DNA of 64,000 bases from Proteles cristata cristata (Eukaryota; Chordata; Mammalia; Carnivora; Hyaenidae). The stretch is taken from contig JAESUZ010004520.1 of assembly GCA_017311185.1 (NCBI GenBank), positions 682,001 to 746,000 on the forward strand, read 5' to 3'. This document shows, one piece after another, positions 54,542 through 64,000 of this stretch (positions are counted from its first letter, which is position 1; every line of letters begins with the position of its first letter). The position numbers and the translations under genes were made by a program. The notes beneath the pieces were generated by a model. It saw only the letters and a list, made by a program, of their open reading frames with translations, ran no database searches and was not told the DNA's origin.

Positions 54542-56682
54542 TTTTTTTTCTTACAAATAGTTTATTGTCAAGTTCGTTTCATATAACACCCAGTGCTCAT
54601 ACCCACAAGTGCCCTCCTCCATGCCCATCTCCCCCCTCCCCCCCACATCCATCAGTCCTCAGTTTGTTTCTCAGCATTCAAGAGTCTCTCATGGTTTGTC
54701 TCTCTCCTTTTCCCCCACCATTGCCCCCCTTCTTCTCCCCACATGGTCCTCAGTTAAGTTCCTCCTAATCCTCCTATACGTGCACACATATGATATTTGT
54801 CCTTCTCTGCCTGACTTATTTCGCTCAGCATAACACCCTCAAGGTCCATCCATGTTGCTACACATGGCCAGATTTCATTGTTTCTCATTGCCATGTAGTA
54901 TTCCATGGTATAGATAAACCACATCTTCTTGATCCATTCATCTGTTGATGGACACTTAGGCTCTTTCCATGTTTTGGCTATTGTGGAGAGTGCTGCCATG
55001 AACATTGGGGTACATGTGCTCCTATGCATCAGCACTCCTGTATCCCTTGGGTAAATTCCTAGCAGTGCTATTGCTAGGTCATAGGGGAGTTCTATTGTTA
55101 GTTTTCTGAGGAACCTCCACACTGTTTTCCAGAGGGGCTGCACCAGTTTGCATTCCCACCAACAGTGTAGGAGGGTGCTCATTTCTCCACATCCTCACCA
55201 GCATCTAGAGTTCTCTGATTTGCTCATTTTAGCTACTCTGACCGGTGTGAGGTGGTATCTCAGTGGGGTTTTGATTTGTATTTCCCTGATGAGAAGGGAT
55301 GCTGAGCATCATTTCATGTGTCTGTTGGCCATCTGGATGTCTTCTTTGGAGAAGTGTCTGTTCATATCTTCTGACCATTTCTTCACTGGGTTGTTTGTTT
55401 TTCAGGTGTGGAGTTTGGTGAGGTCCTTATAGATTTTGGATACTATCCCTTTATCTGATAGGTCATTTGCAACTATCTTTTCCCATTCTGTTGGTGGCCT
55501 ATTAGTTTTGTGGGTTGTTTCTTTTGCTGTGCAGAAGCTTTTAATCTTGATGAGGTCCCAATCATTTATTTTTGCTCTTGATTCCCTTGCTTTTGGGGAT
55601 GTGTCAAGTAAGAAGTTGCTGCGGTGGAGGTCAAGGAGGTTGTTTCCTGCTTTCTCCTCTAGGGTGTTGATAGTTTCCTGTCTCACGTTCAGGTCCTTTA
55701 TCCATTTGAGTTTATTTTTGTGCATGGTGTGAGAAAATGATCTAGTTTCATTCTTCTGCATGTTGCTGTCCAGTTCTCCCAACACCATCTGTTAAAAAGG
55801 CTGTCTTTTTTCCATTGGATATTCTTTCCTGCTTTGTCAAAGATTAGTGGCTGTATACTTTTGGGTCCAGTTCTGAGTTCTCAATTCTGTTCCATTGGTC
55901 TATGTGTCTATTTTTGTGCCAATACCATACTGTCTTGATGATGACAGCTTTGTAGTAGAGGCTAAAGTCTGGGATGGTGATCCCTCCCGTTTGGTTTTAT
56001 TTTTCAGGATTACTTTGGCTATTCGGGGTCTTTTGTGGTTCCATACAAATTTTTGGATAGTTTGTTCTAGTTTTGAGAAGTATGTTGGTGCAATTTTGAT
56101 TGGAATTGCATTGAATGTGTAGAGTGCCTTAGGTAGTAATGACATCTTAACTATATTTATTCTTCCTATCCATGAGCATGGAATGGTTTTCCATTTCTTT
56201 GTGTCTTCTTCAATTTCCTTCATAGGTTTTCTATAGTTTTCATCATACAGATCTCTTGTATCCTTGGTTAGGTTTATTCCTAGGTATTGTATGTTTTTTT
56301 CGTGCAATTGTGAATGGGATCAGTTTCTTGATTTCTCTTTCTGTTGCTTCATTATTGGTGTAGAAAAATGCAACCAATTTCTGTATGTTGATTTTGTACC
56401 CTGCAACTTGCCATAATTCTTGGATCAGTTCTAGTAGGCTTCTGGTGGAGTTTGTCGGGTTTTCTATGTAGAGTATCATGTCGTCTTTGAAGAGTGAAAG
56501 TTTGACTTCCTCTTTGCCAGTTCTGATGCCTTTGATTTCCTTTTGGTGTCTGATGGCTGATGCTAGGACTTCCAGCACTATGTTAAACAACAATGGTGAA
56601 AGTGGACATCCCTGCCGTGTTCCTGATCTCAGGGGGAAAGCTCTCAGTTTTTCCCCGTTGAGGATGATGTTAGCTGAAAGCT
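54542..56682 (-). mobile_element. Carnivore L1, 5'-truncated, inverted, 2.1 kb
   Basis: T-tail, 3' UTR (GTTTATTGTCAAGTTCGTTT) and ORF2, ending at GAGGATGATGTTAGCTGAAA. A 17-bp target duplication with one mismatch, CCAACCATAATAAATTC (54,525-54,541) and CCAACCAGAATAAATTC (56,683-56,699), proves a single retrotransposition. It is very similar to the 43,589-46,761 copy and in the same orientation. Confidence 0.96.
54754..56682 (-). pseudogene. L1 ORF2 pseudogene (C-terminal two fifths)
   Basis: The frame is kept in blocks: 56,243-56,682 (end of the RT palm; the FADD motif reads FKDD here), 55,900-56,307, 55,402-55,788, and 54,754-55,182, whose last codons include HCWW and a natural-looking stop after the SEIS region. 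Frameshifts join the blocks. It lacks the N-terminal endonuclease and most of RT. Confidence 0.9.
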
Positions 56683-56699
56683 CCAACCAGAATAAATTC

Positions 56700-57700
56700 A
56701 GATGTTTGCTCATCGTCTCACCTCCTTACCTTAACTACACTGCATTTTCCTATGTTATATGAACATAATTATAATACATTTTTCTTAGGACATTACATCT
56801 CAGATGTATCCTTTGATTAACTGAATTTGTTTCATTGTAGCCAAATTTAGTAAGCAATCCTTTATTTTCTAATCACCTACATTTAGTCTAAGGAATCTTA
56901 TGCTACTCTCACAGAATTATTTAAGATAATATCAAACAGTAATATGACACCAGCCAATTGCTTAAAATAATAATAATAACAACAGATCTACCAGAGACTA
57001 CTGATTTGAAAACACCTATTTTTAAAACGACCAAAAAAAAATCATAACCTTTTCGGTTGTAGCTTGACTCTGACTTTCACTTTCACTTGCAGAGATTTAT
57101 GTTCTAAACATTTTACTTCAAAAATTTAGAAATGATATGCTTTAAATGACTTTTCAAACCTTACTGGTTTTATTGTCTTATTTAATGGGAAAATATTTCC
57201 ACTGATCAACTTAGGCTTTGACAAGCTTTTGTATTATCTTAGTGATTTTAAGTCTAACAACCAGTGCTGTGTTTAATCTTCACCTACAGACATTAATTTA
57301 TTATATCCTTTTTGATATTTTACAACCATTATTACTTCTTTGCAAATCCCTTGGTCAAGAAAGCAGTTCTTTAATCTTCTTGTTAATCATCTTATATTTA
57401 ATTATGATGAAATTATTGTTGAATATTTTATTTTGTTTATTGTTTTTTTTAAAGTCTAATTGTGCAGGATTTTAGAAACCACATGAAAGGAATTTCTCTG
57501 CCTGTCAGGAACCTTGATGTGGTCAGTATGTATGTAAAGTTTAATGTTTTGTGCATATTAGTATGGCTTGGGTTATGTTTTCAGCATAGAAGTTGAAGGT
57601 GTGACCAGCGTGCATGGCATGAAGCATTTGCAGGACAAAGGGGTATGAATACCACATTAAATACATGACACTTGTTAAATTTGTATTTCACATAAACAAT
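56700..57700. other. Unassigned AT-rich DNA
   Basis: No gene or repeat was recognised. The 85-codon frame at 57,218-57,475 is leucine/isoleucine-rich only because the DNA is T-rich. Confidence 0.4.
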
Positions 57701-57717
57701 TAACGATAGATGTTTTT

Positions 57718-57934
57718 TTTTTTTAATGTTTTATTTATTTCTAGGAGAGAGAGAGAGAGAGAGAGAGCGTGAGTAGGGGAGGGTCAGAGAGAGAGGGAGT
57801 CAGACTGAAACAGGCTCCAGGCTCTGAGCTGGCAGTCAGCACAGGGCCCGACGCGGGGCCCAAACCCACGAACCGCAAGATCATGACCTAAGTGAAAGTC
57901 AGACGCTTAACCGACTAAGCCACCCAGGCACCCC
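57718..57934 (-). mobile_element. Feline CAN-SINE (young subgroup), inverted
   Basis: Complete inverted copy ending CCCAGGCACCCC, with a perfect 17-bp target duplication TAACGATAGATGTTTTT (57,701-57,717 and 57,935-57,951). Subgroup marks TTTCTAGGAGAG and GGCAGTCAGCACAG are present. Confidence 0.96.
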
Positions 57935-57951
57935 TAACGATAGATGTTTTT

Positions 57952-59127
57952 AATGTAGGTATATCCCACACATTTCTACCATGCTGTGCTTGGTGCAAAT
58001 GTAACATGGGACCTGAAAAAAAATCATTCACTTAAAAATGTGTGAAGCAACCTTACTGTACAGGGTGGCAAACAAAGAACACATTGAACTAACATCGGAT
58101 ATAAATGAAGTCTCTGATTCAGTCAGTGAAAAACTACACATAAGCCCTGTACTCACTTTGGTATAGTTGTTTTCCATGGGGTATAGTGTAACAATTGTGA
58201 TACCAATATACATATACAGTGGAATTATATTATTAAGTGAATGGATGACATATGGTAGTAGGCAGTTTTCTCACTGTTCAAATCAGAGATTACATGTAAG
58301 GGAAGAAGGCTATGAAGATTATATGTTAATAAATATGAGTTGCAACATCATTTTGAATTTATGTTCACTTTGATAGGGATGTAGATGTTTACATACAGAA
58401 ATTTTTATAGAATATTTATACATATAGGGTAGTGTACATGTATTGTCCTTGTTTTGTTATTTTGAGAACTTAAAGGAAGGACATCCCAGTAGCAACAAGC
58501 ATGTCTACCATTCAGATTTTTATTTCTAGTATTGTCTCCCAGTGCTAGCATTCTTAGTACAAAAAGCAAATTCTAGGATTTGTGAAGGAAGTATATGAGT
58601 TTGAAATATTCTGTAATGACTGACTTAAGGGGATGCTAAATACACACACATACACATGCACACACTAAAGGGGGTTTGTCAAATAAGACATAGGTGCCAA
58701 CTGAAAGAGCTCCCAATGATCAAAGGCGGAAGAGTTTGACCAGTAAGACACTGTTGGATTATAACTCAAAATATGAAATAAATATCTGTTAAGTCCACAT
58801 TCATATGTGAGTGAATAAAAAATAGATGGAGGCGATGTGATAATTCCTCATGAAGAAAAACTGCAGATGATTTGTGTAAATACTCCAGCATTGTTATAAT
58901 CCTGCAGTTTGGAAATCCAACACAGCTCTCACTAGGTAAAATTCAAGGTATAGACAGGGCTCCATTCCTCTTGAGAGGTTCTAGCAGGGAATCCTTTTCC
59001 TTGCCTTTGCCAACTTTTGGAAGCTGCACCTTGGATCATGGCCTCTTTCTCTTTCAGCAAAGTGAGCAACATGACATCTCAGTAACTATTCTTCCATAAT
59101 TACATCTCTTTTCCTGACTCCACTCAA
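57952..59127. other. Unassigned DNA
   Basis: A short CA-rich run lies at about 58,641-58,665. No gene or interspersed repeat was recognised. Confidence 0.4.
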
Positions 59128-59606
59128 TTTTTTTTCTTGAAGTATAGTTGACATAAAATGACATATTAGTTTGACATGTACAGCATAATAATTCAACAAG
59201 TCTATACATTATGTTATGCTTACCACAAGTGTGGCTATTGTCTGTCTCCATACAATATGACAACACTGTGGTCTATATTCTCTATCTTGTACCTTATATT
59301 CCCATGACTTACTTATTCTATAACTGGAAACCTATAACTCTCACTCCCTTTACTTCTTTCCCTCCATCTTCCTCTACTCCTTTCTGGTAATGAGTGTCTA
59401 TTTCTGCTTTGTTTGTTTGTTTTTAGATTGCATATATAAATAAAATCATAAGGTATTTGTCTTTTTTTGTCTGCCTTATTTCACTTTGCATAACACCCTT
59501 GAGGCCCATCCATGTTGTTGCAAGTGGCAAGATCTTGTTCTTTTTTATGGATAACATTTCTCTCTCTCTCTCCTTTCTCTCTCTCTCTCTCTCCCTCTCT
59601 CCCTCC

Positions 59607-59656
<50 letters not shown>

Positions 59657-60215
59657 ACCACATCTTCCTTACCCATCTATCCATGTGGACACTTAAGTTG
59701 CTTCCGTTCGTGACTATTGTAAATAATGCTTCAATAAACGCTAAGGTGCATATATCTCTTCAAATTAGTGTTTTTATTTCCCATGGGTAAATACCAGTAA
59801 TGGAATCTTTTGAAGATCTTCCATACTGTTTTCCACAGTGGTCACATAAATTTACATTCCCAACAGTGCATGGGGTTCCTTTTCTCCACATCCTCACCAA
59901 CACTGTTATTTATAATCCTTTTAACACCAACCTTTCTGAGAAGTATGAGATGATGTCTCATTGTGGTTCTGATTTGCATTTACCCAATGATTAGTGTTAT
60001 TGAGCATCTTTTCATTTGTCTGTTGGCCATCTGTATGTTGTCTTTAGAAAAATGTCTATTCAGGCCCTCTGCCCATTTTAAAATCACATTATTTGTCGGG
60101 TTTTGTTTTTGGTTTTGAGTTATTTATCTGTTTTAGATATTAACCTCCTGTAGGATGTATCATTTGCAAATATCTTCTCTTATTCAGTAGGTTGCCTTTT
60201 AACTTTGTTGACTAC
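59128..60215 (-). mobile_element. Old L1 3' end, inverted (L1MA-like)
   Basis: CTTGAAGTATAGTTGACATA at the 3' end of the element, then CATGTACAGCATAATAATTC, TTGAGGCCCATCCATGTTG, TGTTTTCCACAGTGGTCAC and TTGAGCATCTTTTCATTTGT, the ORF2 end in reverse. A large microsatellite sits in the middle. Confidence 0.85.
59560..59652. repeat. CT/GT microsatellite inside L1
   Basis: CT-rich repeats (about 59,560-59,610) followed by a pure GT run (59,611-59,652), then ACTTACCACATCTTCC, which is L1. In many L1 copies this position already holds a short TGTGTATATAT run, the probable seed. Confidence 0.95.
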
Positions 60216-60405
60216 TCCTCCACTTTTAAGAACTCATTACTCTTGTAATGAATTGAGCCCAACTGATAATCTAAAATAATCTCCCTCTTTTGAGGTCGGC
60301 TGATTAATAACCTTAATTTCCTTTGAACTTTGCCGTATAAAAGGACGTATTTACAGGTTTTAGAGATATGAATATGGATATCTGTGGGAAGTCTTTTTGT
60401 CCCTA
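60216..60405 (-). repeat. MaLR LTR fragment, inverted
   Basis: CCACTTTTAAGAACTCATTA, AAATAATCTCCCTCTTTTGA, GGTCGGCTGATTAATAACCT and TATTTACAGGTTTTAGAG follow, in reverse, the 5' half of a MaLR LTR. Confidence 0.7.
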
Positions 60406-60694
60406 CCGCATCTCTCAAAGAGGTACAACCTAACTTTCCCAATACTTGAGTGTAATCTCTGCATAGTGACTTCCTCCCAAAGAACACAGAATAGAAAAAA
60501 AGATAACAGAATAACTTCATTGTTGGATAAACCTTATCCATATTTTCTTAAACACATGATGAAGGTTAACATCAACAATGCTGTCATGTTGATGGCATGT
60601 ATTATTGATTTGATGTTATGAAAATGACATTATACCTTGTAATCTTCCTCCCCCAAATACATAACCCCAGTTTAATCACCAGAAAAATGTGAGA

Positions 60695-61085
60695 CACATT
60701 CCAGCTGAGGGAACTTTTACAAAGTATCTGAATAGCACTTCTAAAAAATGCCAAAGTCATCAAAAACCAGGAAAGCCTGAGAAGCTGTCACAGCCAAGAG
60801 GAGGCTAAGGAAACATGATGAATATATGTAAGCTGTATCCTGGATGAAATCATGGTATTAAAAGGGGACTCTAGGAAAAAATAAGGAAATATGAATAAAA
60901 TATGGACTTTAGTCAATAACATTTTATTAATACTAGTTCATTAGCTATGAAAATATATAATGAGAAGGTAAGATGATTATAATAGGAGAAACAGTGTGAA
61001 CAGTGTGGATATGTGGAAACTCTATTTTCACAATTGTTCCATAGCTCTAATACTGTTATAAAATCGAAGTTTTCTTTAAAGAGAC
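60695..61085 (+). repeat. Old LINE 3' end
   Basis: TATCCTGGATGAAATCATGG, AATAAGGAAATATGAATAAA, ATGGACTTTAGTCAATAACA and ACTCTATTTTCACAATTGTT follow an old mammalian LINE 3' UTR, probably L1M type. The family is not firm. Confidence 0.5.
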
Positions 61086-64000
61086 ATGGAAAGCCAAAAA
61101 TATGCTGCTAGGGGAGCCCAGTAACACTAACCCAATTGGAAATGTTGTAAACATCACCTTCTTCCAATGCAATTAGCTTATAGAGTACATTGTGGGATGA
61201 AGAAAAAGTAAACTATGTCAGTCCCATTGCTATTCCAGGTGGAGAGGGTTTTCACTCATGGGATGGCATGTCTGAAATAAACCACAGCAATGTAAATAAT
61301 GGCAAATGAGACAGAATTAATTAATGAAACAAAGAGTTTAGTGAGAGAGTATTAAGTAAAAGGCAGGACAGTAGGAAGAAACAAATGGGAACCCAGTGAT
61401 AAGGATTTGAATTAAGTATTGTCAGGAAATACAATATTATTTGCAATTATTAAAAAAAAAACACTAAAAACTACAGCCTCCTTTGATAGAGGTGTGCACT
61501 TATGTTTAACTATAAATCCAACCCATTGAGTTTAAGCCACTTCTGTTTCATTTGTCTTCAGTAAAGCAACTTGACTAAAACAATAGTCACTGGAGAAACT
61601 AGATCTTCCATAGTTTTGTATATTTCACTCATCATTGGTCATTACACACCCAGCATAGCCAAGCAAAGGTTAGAAAACAACAGGTCTAGGTGTGGCTGGA
61701 TATTTGTTTCAAAGCCTCAAGTATTTCCTCTCTAGCTCTTCAAGATCCTGCCATAGAGATCACTTTTTGTTTTCTTTACTGAAAAATGACATAGAAATCA
61801 AAACAGTATAAACTATATTAAAATATAAATTTTCCCCATTACCTCTATTTCTGGAATATTTTATTTATGTAGTTGTGTAACATATGGTTGCTACGATGAA
61901 GCATACAAAGCATCTTATTTGTCTGTAACGTGGTTACAATAATATCAACACTAAGGAGTTACTGAAGTCACTATTTTAGATATATTAACAAAAGAGATAA
62001 TGGTTTCTGGAAGAACAAATGAAGAAAATTATGCATATGAATTAAGGAATGAAGAAAACTACTTATTAAGTTCAAAGAGGAGTTCTAGATTCTAGGGCAT
62101 GTGATATTCCATATTTCAGAAAGCCAGATTTCTAAATGTATATTTAGGGCAGAACTTGATGATTCATGCCGTGTTCTTTTTTTCCTAATATCCACTGAAG
62201 GTAATTCAAGGAGTCCCAATATTGGAACTGCTTCTGCCCTACAGAGGGAATAACTTTACGTGATTTTTAGACTGTAGGGGAGGCAACTTGGAACATAAAA
62301 CAACATACAGTAATAAAATATCTTTCCCCTTCAAACACCAGTAATAATTATACATACACGTGTATGTGTACTATGCACATGTGTATGTATATTTATATAT
62401 TTCCATACACTTATGATAATATTTTTACTATTTTCTGTCCTGACTAGCTACTGTATTTTGAAAGTTACTGTAACTGTTGCATTTTGAAGGATTAAAAAAA
62501 TTTACATTAACAAGTTTCACTAGAAATAGTCACCCATCTACCTGTATTATGTAAATAGGAGAAATAGGACCTTTAAGTTGGGGGGTGCACCCAAACCCAT
62601 TCTGTGTCAGGTATTAATATATTTTAAATGAGTCTACAATGATTATTGCCCCACTGAACAGGGCACCTTCTTGCCTTTCTGGGAATATTTATTCTAATAA
62701 TGTGATTCACTTTTTACACTTCTTACTTGAAGTTAGAAGACTCTGTGTGAGTTTTCTTTTCCTCTGTGTTTGGCTCCTTGTTTGTTTAATCACAATGCAT
62801 TTTGTTTAATATTTCGGTGATGTTTATCGAGACACTTTAATTTGTTTCCTTTTGTATTTGTCTTCACCAGGTGTTTCTTGACTGGAGCACATTTCCCACA
62901 TGATAAAATTAAAGGTCTAATTAATGCCTTTAAGGACATTGGTGCACAATTCAGTACCTAATTTTCTGCAGGGGGCATATTTAGGTGTTTAACTAGGTGG
63001 AACTCTGTGCCAAGGATTTCATTTGCATACAAAGTCCCTCTTATTTCTTTATAAACACCCTTCAATACAGAAACAAAGAATGCATTCACTTACTTGGTAT
63101 GCACTTTTCTAGCAAGCAAAGAGTACAGAAAATAAATGTATCTAAGCCACATTTCATCAGAGCAGAAACAAAAATCCTATTAGATGAGGTGTTGAAATAT
63201 GAGGTCCATTTCTTTGGAGCAGTGAGGATAATACTCAGCATTTCAAAACAGAGGGGCAACCTGCAAAAGCACTGCATGAAAAACGAATGCTTTGAAAAAT
63301 CACATCTGAGATGTAGAGGATCTTAAGAAAAATATGGCATCACATTAAGCACAAAAAGGAAAGCTAAATCACCACCAGGCAACTGCTGGCAGAGATCAGG
63401 CGGGGAAACAAAACTCATTGATCTATCTAAGGGCTACAAGGACCGGAAAAAAACACCATCTATGTAAAGATGTTTCTAATCTCATTTCATTTCACTCTCC
63501 ATCTACTTTGAAACATAAATTCTGAACAAGTGTGGATGCCTTAGAATTATTACCAATAAAGTCTTTGCCTGATTATTATCATATTAAATCTATTAAAATT
63601 AAGCTTCACCCAATGTCTCAAAGACATGATTTATCAGCTATGGGGATAGAATTTTAACCCAGTTTCCACATTCCCTTTACAAAACCATAAGCTTTATCAG
63701 CATTCATGATTGACATGAACAACAGACATTTGCTCAATTTTTGTAAACTGTTAGTGCCAAAGCAAAAATTACTCCAACTGGAGGGCAAACTTAAACAGGC
63801 AGGAAAAACTGTATTCAAGAATATTGCAGTGGAGCTGATAGATCAGAACTCAGTCTGAGCTCAACTTCATTAAATACAAGGTTCTTTTACTTTTTTACTA
63901 TTTAAATTTATATTTTTATTTACATTGATTTTTTTTTTACTTTTTTAATTTAAATTTTAGCTGGACAACCATACAGAGAAATATTATTTTCAGTAGTAGA
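61086..64000. other. Low-repeat DNA at the window end
   Basis: The longest stretch near the right edge without a recognised element. It contains a perfect 16-bp palindrome (62,352-62,367) inside alternating purine-pyrimidine DNA, and T-rich sequence near 63,880-63,960. The 109-codon frame at 62,997-63,326 has no recognisable domain. Confidence 0.4.

Noticed and set aside
62997..63326. 109-codon frame on the + strand
   Set aside because: No recognisable domain and ordinary codon composition for random AT-rich DNA; no splice or promoter context seen.

Overview
The window looks like nuclear DNA of a cat-family carnivore. The main evidence is about 29 copies of a tRNA-derived CAN-SINE with the feline head (GGGGCGCCTGGGTGGCTCAG, then a GGTTCGAGCC B box, a CT-rich body and an AATAAATAAA tail). 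These sit beside carnivore-type L1 elements and older mammalian repeats (Tigger1, MER5, MIR, L2/CR1-clade, MaLR). Family names come from remembered consensus sequences, not from a search. Base composition is AT-rich. I found no convincing host protein-coding exon, no tRNA, rRNA or snRNA gene, no CpG island and no CRISPR array. The sequence reads as intergenic or deep-intronic DNA, and I cannot tell which.

Layout. 1-4.4 kb: single-copy AT-rich DNA, then an ancient inverted L1 (1.94-3.99 kb). 4.4-12.7 kb: SINEs of both orientations, a MER1-like and a MER5-like DNA transposon relic, a probable LTR (6.94-7.26 kb) and other old repeats. 13-16.7 kb: an old L1 hit by a SINE and then by an L1 with the inverted-5'-end (twin-priming) structure. 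16.8-20.35 kb: a long Tigger1 DNA transposon with a decayed transposase, interrupted by an L1-derived insert and two SINEs. 20.4-31.3 kb: SINE clusters in single-copy DNA. 32.04-32.94 kb: a probable solo LTR. 33.8-34.9 kb: an L2/CR1-clade LINE. 35.8-40.1 kb: a very old inverted L1 carrying later SINE and L1 insertions. 40.7-43.6 kb: further L1, SINE and MaLR pieces. 43.6-48.1 kb: a long inverted carnivore L1 followed by an L1 5'-region-like block. 50.5-54.5 kb: SINE pairs, microsatellites, old L1 and MaLR. 54.5-56.7 kb: a second, younger inverted L1 with a clean 17-bp target duplication. 57.7-61.1 kb: a SINE, an old L1 with a microsatellite, a MaLR piece and a LINE 3' end. 61.1-64 kb: the longest stretch with few repeats.

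No genes act together here. What can be read is the order of insertions: ancient L1/L2/MIR/MER5, then Tigger1 and MaLR, then older CAN-SINEs and carnivore L1, then a youngest SINE subgroup with shared diagnostic changes and long matching target duplications. I did not find a previously undescribed functional system. The observations most worth a second look are the young SINE subgroup with a built-in antisense splice-acceptor-like site, the twin-priming insertion with target deletion, a candidate L1 3' transduction inside Tigger1, tandem SINE pairs sharing target duplications, and the two same-strand L1 copies 11 kb apart.
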